DNA of 64,000 bases, taken from Halobellus salinus. Lineage in GTDB: Archaea > Halobacteriota > Halobacteria > Halobacteriales > Haloferacaceae. This document shows positions 56,901 to 64,000 of the stretch, piece by piece; positions within the stretch are counted from its first letter, which is position 1; each line of letters opens with the position of its first letter. The notes below the pieces were generated by a model. That model did no database searches. It saw only the letters and a list, made by a program, of their open reading frames with translations, and was not told where the DNA came from. The position numbers and the translations under genes were made by a program. The stretch is from positions 124,001 to 188,000 of the forward strand of contig NZ_BMOC01000003.1 of assembly GCF_014646875.1 (NCBI RefSeq). The letters are read 5' to 3'.

Positions 56901-57667
56901 GGGTCGATGTCAGACGGTTGCAGGTCTGTATATCCGTCACGTGTCTCGTTGACCGCCTCGAAGAGCTTGGGAAGCACGACGTCTGCCAGTACACCATAGC
57001 TCTGCACATCCTTCCAGAGGCCGTCAGATTGCCAGTTGTAATCGTTATTCGCGGTTGTCACATCCGCAAGCACGGCTTCCGCACGAGCCTGCCGATTGGG
57101 CCACGCATCCGTCGTTCGGAACCATTTCTCGAAGTATGCAACATCGAGTTGCGAGGACAGTCCTTCCGAGATACCATCATCAACGCCGGTTAGATCCCCA
57201 TCTTTGTGGGCGTGTCTGAGAGCAATTTCGCTGAAGCTCCGTTGCTTTTGACCCTGGTACTTCAGGAGATTGACTGAGATCGGGATAACGTAGTACTCCT
57301 CGTGAACCGCTTGCCAACGATCGCTTAGTTTCTCGAACTCCTCGTCACCGGAGGCCTGAACGAGATCTGACCAAATCGCATCCTGTTGTCCGTCGAGCCA
57401 GTCGGTGTCCAGCAGTCCATCGAGGACGGTCAGCAGGTGGCTCTTCCCACTTCCGTAGTAGCCGTAGAGCCAGTAGTTCGATCCCGTCCGCATATCGTCT
57501 GCCTGGCCGAGCGTTCGGTCGACGAAGTCCCCAATAAACCGGCGGGAGTCAGCAGTCATATGATACGACCGGATGGCTCGTTGACGGTGGTCTTGCTCGT
57601 CCCGATCAATACGGACCGACTCCTCGAAATCATCCGGGAGGTCGTCGAACCAGTTCCCGTCGACCAT
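53948..57667 (-). CDS. brxC2: BREX P-loop ATPase BrxC/PglY, second copy
   Basis: 1239 residues. Walker A is YGYYGSGKSHLLTVLDGLLD near residues 68-75 and Walker B is LVLLLDEVSLFIGTDFGRL. It also has the N-terminal SYHMTADSRRFIGDFVDRT element. Length and layout match BrxC/PglY, yet the sequence is only distantly similar to the other copy, so the two probably arose by ancient duplication and may form a hetero-complex (inference). Two brxC/pglY genes are a recognised mark of the Halobacteria-associated type 5 BREX. Its start overlaps brxA's stop by one base. Confidence 0.87.
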   Translation of the reverse strand: MVDGNWFDDLPDDFEESVRIDRDEQDHRQRAIRSYHMTADSRRFIGDFVDRTLGQADDMRTGSNYWLYGYYGSGKSHLLTVLDGLLDTDWLDGQQDAIWSDLVQASGDEEFEKLSDRWQAVHEEYYVIPISVNLLKYQGQKQRSFSEIALRHAHKDGDLTGVDDGISEGLSSQLDVAYFEKWFRTTDAWPNRQARAEAVLADVTTANNDYNWQSDGLWKDVQSYGVLADVVLPKLFEAVNETRDGYTDLQPSDIDPEEVVSRLEELRTEREAELGKPVKLVLLLDEVSLFIGTDFGRLTELQTLAENVDDIGDGDIQLVATAQAKIEDVQPKFAAHGADFSIVKDRFPHRYQLPSKHVGDIAKRRLFEKSDVGETAVREVLDEASVKPTESLVYNEVKQNTKPPLDSIDDEELVEFYPFLPYHAPLFLEILFNLRQEASDPAKSIFSGTARAILALMHNLLQEWVDEGEDDRVITLVDFYELVKPEIREILEQDMRVIEGSDASRGIEDEVRDGDLEEFDLDVAKAVLLLQHIHDIAPLNEGNIAVSVMSDLNGQSWISTQNRVEESLGRLQKFIRPTGDETGARYRFATQVERIIYEDTEANEDDPDWDAVLQTLDEHLWHRIIQDLSLPESVPYGESGDEYPVSYEFRLDGTDFETTVDADGGLDIPIEVQGIRPDYTADNSDEETLYWTIDTDGLEDLRNHLVEWWALRDAISTQKAPRAVERDLEQRASAVRSKLVSAMQSGSYTVKDRTDLTGISAAVQTAVDVGYPDDFHPMMLQVTDNRLQELAELSTGDPLPAWAHTIQVPSSDSSASQGKKSIQRNVMALTGRQLRDRDGGLNMNTVLDGITSEKPFYDDARPALCAIIWGFCREGRLVPVDEDGNTLENSVVLDREQLSTTRLKLLPREPIGKLLEEGGFKKTTETVADGLINLQEANQQLRSSLIGLQEDVQLVVDTDIHSDAVAGLLKALIEELADRITATTDRLSVVKSQGDGLGDAIEQTNDAQKWFDEVKDVWTRRLGSLYRFDAQLTVGDDRFEWVDDEALSAVIRQRDALENFGGNWWTTGGWKTLVAETTTGLDNEFQRSWNTYSDQQGLTDLVEGIDSNPWVIPATELPAGVQPTMEREYIKPLREMQRWYETIDQVVASLASDDEDTLVSAAADISDTDPLSTATDCDMDELSSRLTRLTAIVGNRTPDDVDQIGMLPDDRESIDRHLERLVESRELYIDTTDSGVVIR

Positions 57668-58506
57668 TAGCTGTCACCTCCGTCGTGTGGCCACGAATAC
57701 GGTCCATCACTGGGACGTACGTCGAGATCACCGTGCAGCTCGATGTACTCCCACGCGCCGGTGCTCACAACTCGGTCGAAGAGCTCTTCCCAACGGTTCT
57801 CAGGCTGGAAGAGATAGAGTAACCCTCGCGGCGCAGTGAGCCACTCATCGTCATCGCTCTCGTACGAATAGTCCATCGCGACAAGTAGCGGGATGTCGCC
57901 TATCGACGGAGATGCACCAGCGACCGATTGCTGTCCGTCGAGTACACCGATTTCACGCAGTACCGAGCGAAAGCCTTCGCACCACCGCCTGGTCGTTGAC
58001 TCGGCGTAGTCGAAGGAGGTTCCGTCAGAGTACTCCAGCCGAGTGAGGATATCGACAAGCGTTTCATTCGAGAAATTAAGCGAATCCGGTCTGTCTTTCA
58101 TAAAACGTGAGACATATTCGTGGACGGCGTACCGAACGAGCGAATCATCCGAAACAAGGTAGAGATAGAGAATCTGCGCTTTGTCGCGAGTCGTGTGACA
58201 GTCGTCGAATATCGCTGGTAGAACGCTCGGATTCGGGAGCGCCCTGGGGGCGTTCTTGAACCGCGACGTCAACACGCGGTATATTTTCTGGGAGCTGCCT
58301 CGTGTGCTTCGGTTCGACAGTCGTTCGTCAAACCAGACCTCTTTGACTTCGTTCCAGTTGCCGTGCTCGGCGTAGAGTTGGGCGAGTTCCTCGGCTCGTT
58401 CGACAAGGAGACCACACATAGTCAGATCCATATTCACGTCTCCCGGCGGGAACTGGCGAGACAGCGATGGGACGGGAGAGCTGCCGCCGTCAGATACGAA
58501 GTTCAT
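57667..58506 (-). CDS. brxA: BREX protein BrxA (DUF1819-like)
   Basis: 279 residues. RGSSQKIYRVLTSRFKNAPR, DKAQILYLYLVSDDSLVRYA, VHEYVSRFM and STTRRWCEGFRSVLREIGVL fit the helical DUF1819/BrxA pattern, with an extra C-terminal region of about 80 residues (DIPLLVAMDYSYESDDDEWL...). BrxA is reported as a DNA-binding helical protein in other BREX types. It is the first gene of the BREX operon, with a TATA-like box 26 bp upstream of its ATG. Confidence 0.78.
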   Translation of the reverse strand: MNFVSDGGSSPVPSLSRQFPPGDVNMDLTMCGLLVERAEELAQLYAEHGNWNEVKEVWFDERLSNRSTRGSSQKIYRVLTSRFKNAPRALPNPSVLPAIFDDCHTTRDKAQILYLYLVSDDSLVRYAVHEYVSRFMKDRPDSLNFSNETLVDILTRLEYSDGTSFDYAESTTRRWCEGFRSVLREIGVLDGQQSVAGASPSIGDIPLLVAMDYSYESDDDEWLTAPRGLLYLFQPENRWEELFDRVVSTGAWEYIELHGDLDVRPSDGPYSWPHDGGDS

Positions 58507-58530
58507 ACGTTCGTAGATTGAACCGAGTCA

Positions 58531-58540
58531 CTTTATGTTT
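58531..58540 (-). promoter_or_regulatory. TATA-like box of the BREX operon
   Basis: AAACATAAAG (minus strand) is centred about 28 bp upstream of the brxA ATG, the right distance for a leaderless transcript. It would drive brxA-brxC2-brxB-brxC, and possibly the later genes too. Confidence 0.55.
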
Positions 58541-58570
58541 CGTCTACTGCGGAGAGATCAGTGGTTGAGT

Positions 58571-59160
58571 CTACGTTTCCATCGCCTCCCCGATCCGAGC
58601 CTCAGTTGGCTCTGCGAGGGATGGCTCAACCGCGGAATAGTCGGACCAACCGCCGATGCTCATCATCGTCCGAACGTCCACCTGGCGCTCGATAAGATGG
58701 TATGTCGCCCAAGAGCGTCTTAGATCGTGCGAGGATACAGACCGCCATCGTGGTTCGTCCAGATCCTCAGCAATCGCCTTTGCCGCTTCTTTGACCCACC
58801 GACGAACCGATGGAGTACTCACGTCAACCCACGACTCAGACGGGTCCAGTTGTCGCTCACGGCTGTGCGGACATCATCAGCGACGTCATCGGGCATCCAG
58901 GCGTCTCTCGTTTTGCGGTCACCACCTTTCGTATTCTTTCCGCGGACCTCGAACAGCCACGCACCACCGTCTTTGGAGTAGCGAAGACGGTCATCACCGG
59001 GGTAGCTTACCTCAGATACCCGGAGGCCACACCGCTGTATCAGTTGTACTGCGATCTCTCTTTCCCAGCCACCTTCCCCAGCCGACCGTTCGAGAGTCGA
59101 TAGCTCATCTGGAGAAAGCCAGCACTTCGTGACATCTCCCGCGTCGTCGACGCGAATCAT
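58571..59160 (-). pseudogene. Inactivated small tyrosine recombinase (integrase)
   Basis: Two frames together encode a roughly 195-residue Xer-like integrase with only the catalytic domain. The first frame (from 59160) is MIRVDDAGDVTKCWLSPDEL... QLIQRCGLRVSEV (box I Arg) ...DAWMPDDVADD. Between about 58820 and 58860 it shifts to the second frame, WVDVSTPSVRRWVKEAA... SSHDLRRSWATYH (box II) ...SIGGWSDYSAVEPSLAEPTE. At the position of the nucleophilic tyrosine (nine residues after the Trp of GGW) there is serine, codon TCC at 58619-58621. Frameshift and lost tyrosine both argue that it is dead. It lies 64 bp upstream of brxA. Confidence 0.85.
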
Positions 59161-59283
59161 AACCGAATAATGCAGATAATCCGCCTAGTTCTTTCGGTCA
59201 ACAGGACCAGATATCGGCTTCAACTGGGGAACCCCGGCTGTTCCTAACCGGGTTATTCCATAACTCGATCAGACCTTGGTCAT

Positions 59284-59994
59284 CTATGGCGGCGGGAGAT
59301 CTGATGCTGAGAGCCGCCGCACTAGATCGTTGCCGTTGACAAGTTCCATTTCTGGCCAGAATTCGGTCGCGTACTCGGTTGCGGTGTCAGTGAGATCCGC
59401 GCTGGTCACGACCGCGACCCGGTCTGCACTGCCCTTGGCGATGGTGCTGGCCAGTTGCTGGAGGACGCGACGGCCGACCGTATTTCCTTGGGAATTCTGT
59501 TTGACCCGGATTGCGACGGTTTCGGTCGGCGACCGCGCCCAGACGTCGGCACCACCGTCGTTGGTGGCAATCGTGACCCCCACGTCGTAGCCCTCGTCTG
59601 CGTAGAGCGACCCAACCAGTGACTCGAATGCCTCCCAGTCGTACACAAGTAGATCCGAGCGTTCCCACGTCTTCTCCCCCATCGCTTCGGTCCGGCGGTC
59701 GATCGGCCCCAAGACGTTCGGAAACGTATCGTTCACGGCCATCACCGGCGCGTCCTGCCATTCCGTGACCGCAACCGAGGGGTGGTCGTGGTCGACGCGG
59801 TCAAGGAACGCTGCGATCCGCGCCCCGCGCTCAACTATCTCTTTCAGAGACTTGAGATCAGTAGGGCGCTCGGCAGGGTCAGCCTGCGCGATGTCTGAGA
59901 AAAACGTTACGATTGCGTGGGCCTGTGGGCCTGCAACCGTAGAGTGTATGAGAACCGTGCGGCGGTGTATCCCCTCCCTGCTCGCGCCTCCCAT
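59284..59994 (-). CDS. Mrr-like restriction endonuclease domain protein
   Basis: 236 residues. The C-terminal half has the Mrr_cat fold: WEAFESLVGSLYADEGYDVG, TNDGGADVWARSPTETVAIR, then VKQNSQGNTVGRRVLQQLAS, and RVAVVTSADLTDTATEYATE. The acidic residue is the Asp of GADVWA and the lysine that of IRVK. The usual Gln/Glu before x-Lys is Arg here, so catalysis is uncertain. The N-terminal 110 residues are of unknown function. The gene is more GC-rich than the BREX genes. It may be part of the island or a chromosomal neighbour. The precise start is uncertain. Confidence 0.78.
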   Translation of the reverse strand: MGGASREGIHRRTVLIHSTVAGPQAHAIVTFFSDIAQADPAERPTDLKSLKEIVERGARIAAFLDRVDHDHPSVAVTEWQDAPVMAVNDTFPNVLGPIDRRTEAMGEKTWERSDLLVYDWEAFESLVGSLYADEGYDVGVTIATNDGGADVWARSPTETVAIRVKQNSQGNTVGRRVLQQLASTIAKGSADRVAVVTSADLTDTATEYATEFWPEMELVNGNDLVRRLSASDLPPP

Positions 59995-60095
59995 TCGGTC
60001 GGCGCTCGCTGAGGAAGGGGGCTTAGCGCCTCGGTACAGCTACTACCCGAGACTCTACACGATTTCCATTTGAGTGAGTTGTGCACTCGACCGCA

Positions 60096-60614
60096 TCACC
60101 CATCGACAGCCGACTGGATACCGAGCCAGTGGGCGACCGTTCCGCTCTCGTCCGGGACGGGGACGACGGTGACGCGGTTGCGGAAGCCGGTACCGTCGCG
60201 GCGGTAGTTCCGGAGTTCGACGGTCGCCTCGGTCCAGGTGTCGACCGCTTCACGCAGCGTCGCGACAGCCTCGGGGTCGGTGGCGGGACCCTGAAGCAGC
60301 CTCGGGTTCTCCCCGCGGAGTTCGCCGAGCGGGTAGCCGGTGAGGTCCCTGAACGCTTCGTTCGCGTAGAGGATCGGATTGTCCCGGTACGCCGGCCCCG
60401 AGAGCGTGATCCCGAGCGGGCCCGCGTCGAATCGCCGAATGCGACCGAGAAGCGCCGCCCCGCGGTCGTCGAGGCCGGCGGTGACACGCGGCGTCGGCTC
60501 TCCGGCAGCGGCAACGTCACCGAGGTCGCGCGTGTCGATCAGCAGCTCGCACCGGTCCTCGAATCCGCGTTCGCAGCACAGGCAGTCGGCGAGCGCCCGT
60601 CTGAGTTGCGTCAA
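60096..60614 (-). CDS. PAS (LOV-like) sensor domain protein
   Basis: About 172 residues. The C-terminal 115 residues are a PAS domain closely resembling LOV photosensors: ILYANEAFRDLTGYPLGELR, then GENPRLLQGPATDPEAVATL and ELRNYRRDGTGFRNRVTVVP. In LOV domains the GRNCRFLQG cysteine binds flavin; here it is proline, so no photo-adduct is expected. There is no output domain. The frame stays open to about 60791 with only GTG or TTG starts; I use the TTG at 60614 (TQLRRALADCLCCERGFEDR) because the part before it looks non-coding. Confidence 0.7.
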   Translation of the reverse strand: MTQLRRALADCLCCERGFEDRCELLIDTRDLGDVAAAGEPTPRVTAGLDDRGAALLGRIRRFDAGPLGITLSGPAYRDNPILYANEAFRDLTGYPLGELRGENPRLLQGPATDPEAVATLREAVDTWTEATVELRNYRRDGTGFRNRVTVVPVPDESGTVAHWLGIQSAVDG

Positions 60615-60790
60615 CGGTTCGAGAGTGCGGCCGCGGGAACAAACCGGTGGCGGTGTGTGACGGGAGGCGAAGCCGAGAGTCGTCGATCCCGTACTCGTCA
60701 ACCGGGACCGCGCTTCGGTCCGCACCCGGTGCCACAGCGCGAACAGTCGGAAAGCAAAGCTCTTCACCCGGTGTGTTCCTGAATCAACCA

Positions 60791-62596
60791 ATGGTCGATG
60801 CTAGCGGGGACGTGGGCCCACCCGACGGCGGGGACGACGGCGTTCCGACCGCCGGCGGCGTTATCGCCGATATGTTCTCCTCCGACGAGGTGTTCCAGCG
60901 GATCGTCGCCGACGCCGACCACGAGATCACCTCCGGCGCCCGGGAGCTGTTTTTCAGCGCCGTGGCCGGGGGGTTCGCGATCACCATCACCCTGCTCGTC
61001 TACGCGTCGATGTATCCGAAGACCGACAGCAGCGTCGTCGCGGCGCTGCTCTACCCCATCGGGTTCATCTACATCATCATCGGCGGCTATCAGCTGTACA
61101 CCGAAAACACCCTCCCACCGGTGGCGCTGACCCTCGAACGGCTGGCGTCGATCCCAGTGTTGTTTCGCCACTGGGTGATCGTGTTGGCGGGCAACTTCGC
61201 CGGGGGCGCGGTGGGCGCGGCCGTGCTCGCGTTCGGCGGCGTGCTCGAACCGGAGGCCGCGGCCGCAGCCGCGGAGTTCGCCCGTCACGGTGTCTACGAC
61301 GTGACTCGGATCCAGCTGTTTTTCAAGGCCGCGTTCGCGGGGCTGGTCGTCGCCGGCGTGGTGTGGGTGAACTTCGCGGCCCGCGACACGGTCACCCGGC
61401 TGCTCACTGTCTACCTCGCGTTTCTCGTCATCCCGCTCGGGGACCTGTTCCACGTCGTCGTCTCGTTCACCGAGGCGCTATTTTTGATTTTTGTCGGCGA
61501 CGTGGGAGTCGTGCTCGCGTTCACCGACTTCGTCATCCCCGTGCTGCTCGGGAACACCATCGGTGGGGTGGTGTTGGTGACTGTGGTGAACTACTATCAG
61601 ACCACCGAACAGCGCCTCGAGACCGCGCGCTTCGAGAACGTCCGCCAGCTGTCGGTCCGCGAGTGGCTGCTCGGCGGGTTGGCGGGGCGCTCGTACGTGC
61701 CCCTGGTCGACACCGTCGAGGAGTTCGTCCGCGACCCCGACTCCTACCGCATTCTGGTCCCGATCGCAAACCCCCGGACCGAAACCGGGATCGTCGACCT
61801 GGCGTGTGCGGTCGCGAGCAACCGCGAGACGGGAACCGTCCACGTCGTCCACGTGGTTCAGGCGCCCGAAAAGCGTAGACGGGCGTCGGGACACGACCGG
61901 CGCGACCGGATCACCGCCGAATCCGAACGGCTGCTCGAGGACGTCAGAGGGATCGGCGACCGGTACGGCGTCACCCTCGAAACCTCGACCATCATCACCC
62001 ACCGGTCGTTCGAGGACGTCTTCGACCGGGCGAACCGGACCCGTCCCGACCTGGTCGTGATGGAGTGGGAGCGCAACGAGTTGTGGGCCTCGGCCCGCGC
62101 GGAGCGCCCGCTCGACGAACTCACGAACCAACTGCCGTGTGACTTCCTCGTGGTGAAAGACCGCGATCTGGACTACTCGCGGGTACTCTTGCCGACCGCT
62201 GGCGGCCCCGACTCGGATCTGAGCGCCGAGGTCGCCCGCGCGCTCAACACGACTGTCGGGGCCGAGGTCTCGCTGTTGCACGTCGTCGACGGCCCCGGGG
62301 GACGCGATGCCGGCGAGGCGTTCCTCCGGGAGTGGGCGGCCGAACACGACCTCACAGAGGCGACCGCAACCGTTGACGACTCCGGGGACGTCGAGGCTGC
62401 GATCGAACGCGCCGCCAACGGCAACACCATGGTTATGCTCGGCGCGACCGAGCGCGGGCTGTTGGCCCGGCTGGTCACCAACTCCCTCCACCTGCAGGTC
62501 GTCGACGAGGTCGAGGCGTCGGTGCTCCTGGCCGAACGCCCGACCGACCGGTCGTTTGCCGATCGGTTGTTCGGTCGGGGGCGACGCGGGAAGTAG
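60791..62596 (+). CDS. Formate/nitrite-type (FNT) transporter with C-terminal UspA domains
   Basis: 601 residues. Residues about 45-275 hold six membrane helices with the FNT pattern: SGARELFFSAVAGGFAITIT, LPPVALTLERLASIPVLFRH, VIVLAGNFAGGAVGAAVL, and IPVLLGNTIGGVVLVTVVNY. From about 310 two UspA-type domains follow (SYRILVPIANPRTETGIVDL; YSRVLLPTAGGPDSDLSAEV with the nucleotide loop MLGATERGLLARLV). This parallels the APC-UspA fusion at 10.8 kb. The channel may carry formate, nitrite or a related anion; USP domains probably sense nucleotides (inference). Confidence 0.87.
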   Translation: MVDASGDVGPPDGGDDGVPTAGGVIADMFSSDEVFQRIVADADHEITSGARELFFSAVAGGFAITITLLVYASMYPKTDSSVVAALLYPIGFIYIIIGGYQLYTENTLPPVALTLERLASIPVLFRHWVIVLAGNFAGGAVGAAVLAFGGVLEPEAAAAAAEFARHGVYDVTRIQLFFKAAFAGLVVAGVVWVNFAARDTVTRLLTVYLAFLVIPLGDLFHVVVSFTEALFLIFVGDVGVVLAFTDFVIPVLLGNTIGGVVLVTVVNYYQTTEQRLETARFENVRQLSVREWLLGGLAGRSYVPLVDTVEEFVRDPDSYRILVPIANPRTETGIVDLACAVASNRETGTVHVVHVVQAPEKRRRASGHDRRDRITAESERLLEDVRGIGDRYGVTLETSTIITHRSFEDVFDRANRTRPDLVVMEWERNELWASARAERPLDELTNQLPCDFLVVKDRDLDYSRVLLPTAGGPDSDLSAEVARALNTTVGAEVSLLHVVDGPGGRDAGEAFLREWAAEHDLTEATATVDDSGDVEAAIERAANGNTMVMLGATERGLLARLVTNSLHLQVVDEVEASVLLAERPTDRSFADRLFGRGRRGK

Positions 62597-62690
62597 CGGG
62601 AAGTAGCGCCGCCCGGGGCGGTGGTGCGGAACGTGGGGCGTGCGGGCCGCCGGCGCTGCGGGGTACCGACGACGCCCGGCGACGGGACCG

Positions 62691-63467
62691 CTACCGGCCG
62701 ATGGTCCCCTGCCGGGTGATCGGCGCGTCGGGATCGACCACGAACGCGACCAGCGTGGCGTCTGTCCGGCCGGAGACGGACGCGGCGGCGTCGCCGACGA
62801 ACACGCCGCTCTCGGTCGCGTCGAGGTCGGTGCCCGCGGCGGTGACCCTGCCGTCGAACACGTACAGGTACGTGTCCCACTCGGGGGTGGTCGGGAGGGC
62901 CACGGTCTCACCCGCGTCGAGTCGGATGTCGTGGAGGTGGACCGCGTTGCGGACGGACGCGGGCGCCTCGGACCCCTCGGGACCGAACACGTGCCGCCAC
63001 TGGTTTGCGACCGGGTCGGGGAGCGGTTCGTGTTGGATCTCCGGTTCGAGGCCCAGGGTGTGCGGCCGGACGAAGATCTGGAGCATCCGCAGCGGCGGAT
63101 CCTCTGCGAGGGTCCGCTCGGCGTGCCAGAACCCGCTCCCGGCGTTCATCACAAGCAGGGTCTCGGGGTCGGTCACCAGATCGTTGCCCTCGCGGTCGTC
63201 GTGACGCATAACGCCCGCCGGCACCCACGAGACGATCTCCTCGTTCCGGTGGGGGTGCATCGGGATCAGCGTGTCAGGATCCATGAACGACTCCACGACC
63301 GTCGCGAGCGGACCGTACCCGTGGTCATCGTGGCCGGGAACCGCGCGACCGGGGAAGTTGAGTCGGATCCGGAACGTCCCCTGAGTCTGGGTCACATCGC
63401 TCCTCGGGAGTTCGTGAAACGTCGCGGAGTCGGAGTGCATTACCTCGCGTTGGCGCCACAGCGGCAT
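62691..63467 (-). CDS. Pirin-like cupin protein
   Basis: 258 residues, bicupin. The pirin signature MHPHRNEEIVSWVPAGVMRH holds the metal ligands, with NAGSGFWHAERTL supplying the His/Glu pair, and RMLQIFVRPHTLGLEPEIQH matching the conserved domain junction. Some pirins show quercetinase activity, but the role in archaea is unknown. I chose the ATG at 63465-63467 (MPLWRQREVMHSDSATFHEL); a start nine codons later is also possible. Confidence 0.85.
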   Translation of the reverse strand: MPLWRQREVMHSDSATFHELPRSDVTQTQGTFRIRLNFPGRAVPGHDDHGYGPLATVVESFMDPDTLIPMHPHRNEEIVSWVPAGVMRHDDREGNDLVTDPETLLVMNAGSGFWHAERTLAEDPPLRMLQIFVRPHTLGLEPEIQHEPLPDPVANQWRHVFGPEGSEAPASVRNAVHLHDIRLDAGETVALPTTPEWDTYLYVFDGRVTAAGTDLDATESGVFVGDAAASVSGRTDATLVAFVVDPDAPITRQGTIGR

Positions 63468-63559
63468 ATACACGTTGTCGGAGGCGACCCCTCGGCCGTC
63501 CGGCAGCGAGCGCGGCCGGGCGGCCGGACGGGCGCCCCGCCCCGTTGACGGCGCCGGAC

Positions 63560-64000
63560 TCACCCGAGGACGCCATCGAGCAGGCCTCGTGTCGCGGCGG
63601 CGTACGCGGCGCCGGTCAACACCACCCAGGCGACCGCAGCCGCGAGTCCGACGGTCAGAAGCGGACCGGACCCGAGCACGCCGGCGACAACCCAGACCAA
63701 GACCCCGAACGCCGCGAGACCCTGGATCCGCAGCCCGCTGACCGGCGGGGTGCGGCCGGTGAGTGTGAGTGCCATCCCGTACACCCCGAACAGCAGCGCC
63801 AGGAGGTAGCAGACCCCGCCGAGGAGCCCCGGGATCGAGCCCAGGCTCCCGAGGAGTGTCTGGTCGGAGTCGACCGACGGTGTCGTGGCCGGTGTCGCGG
63901 GAGCCTCGGTCCCGGCTGCTGGCGTTGCCGTGGGTGTCGCCGACGGCGTCTCCGTCCCCGGGTCGATCGCGACCGACGTGGCGGCGCTGTCGATTCCGAG
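63560..64000 (-). CDS. Membrane protein with Thr/Pro/Ala-rich linker, C-terminal part
   Basis: The frame is open from the right window edge to a stop at 63560, giving 146 residues. The visible part is a Thr/Ala/Pro-rich linker (PGTETPSATPTATPAAGTEA), as in secreted or surface haloarchaeal proteins, followed by three membrane helices (LGSIPGLLGGVCYLLALLFG; LAAFGVLVWVVAGVLGSGPL; VGLAAAVAWVVLTGAAYAAA). The N-terminus lies beyond 64000. The function is not recognisable. Confidence 0.65.
   Translation of the reverse strand, partial: LGIDSAATSVAIDPGTETPSATPTATPAAGTEAPATPATTPSVDSDQTLLGSLGSIPGLLGGVCYLLALLFGVYGMALTLTGRTPPVSGLRIQGLAAFGVLVWVVAGVLGSGPLLTVGLAAAVAWVVLTGAAYAAATRGLLDGVLG

Noticed and set aside
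59221-59275. Hairpin-like AACCCCGG...AACCGGGTT between integrase and Mrr genes
   Set aside because: Short and imperfect; it could be a terminator or attachment site, but nothing supports either choice.
38055-59283. Direct repeat of the tRNA-Phe 3' end as the right att site of the island
   Set aside because: I looked through the right side up to about 60.1 kb for GGTTCAAATCCGGGAGGCGGC-like sequence and saw none, so the right boundary stays undefined.

Overview
The window is chromosomal DNA of a halophilic archaeon (class Halobacteria). The evidence is the high GC content, the very acidic predicted proteins, and the archaeal gene set: GatB, Nop10, aIF2-alpha, S27e, L44e, a PAC2 proteasome-assembly chaperone, archaeal MptD and the haloarchaeal NAD-dependent glucose-6-phosphate dehydrogenase Azf. 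Start codons typically sit about 25 nt downstream of TATA-like boxes, as in leaderless haloarchaeal transcripts. The genus cannot be fixed from the sequence alone.

Layout. 1-9.7 kb: the start of an unknown gene leaving the window, topA, gatB, a small coiled-coil gene, then smc-scpA. 9.8-13.9 kb: a stand-alone UspA protein, an amino-acid permease fused to UspA domains, and mtnP. 14.0-15.0 kb: a vapBC toxin-antitoxin pair whose vapC is split by a 387-bp IS200/IS605-type non-autonomous element. 15-20.4 kb: AEC transporter, phosphoribosyltransferase, PhzF, and the conserved translation operon rpl44e-rps27e-eif2a-nop10-pac2. 20.4-24.4 kb: DUF2298 membrane protein, GT2 glycosyltransferase and GtrA (likely lipid-linked sugar or glycosylation). 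24.4-38.1 kb: initiator tRNA-Met, tRNA-Val and tRNA-Phe with mostly housekeeping or small haloarchaeal genes, short element relics near tRNA-Met and a repeated tRNA 3' end near tRNA-Val.

38.1-60.0 kb is a defence island directly downstream of tRNA-Phe. It holds a complete BREX locus that looks like the Halobacteria-associated type 5: brxA, two different brxC/pglY-type ATPases, brxB, pglX methyltransferase, pglZ and an SNF2-type helicase (brxHII), all on the minus strand. Inside the locus, between brxC and pglX, lie a PIN-domain toxin-like gene with a small upstream partner, and the N-terminal stub of another protein. The island is flanked by a frameshifted gene of unknown function on one side, and on the other by a dead tyrosine integrase (frameshift plus loss of the nucleophilic tyrosine) and an Mrr-like endonuclease gene. 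The middle of pglX is visibly lower in GC than its two ends, suggesting replacement of the specificity-bearing part. brxA-brxC-brxB-brxC are coupled by 1-4 nt overlaps.

60.1-64 kb returns to chromosomal genes: a LOV-like PAS protein lacking the usual cysteine, a formate/nitrite-type transporter fused to UspA domains, a pirin-like protein, and a membrane protein running off the window.

I found no CRISPR array, rRNA gene or replication origin.
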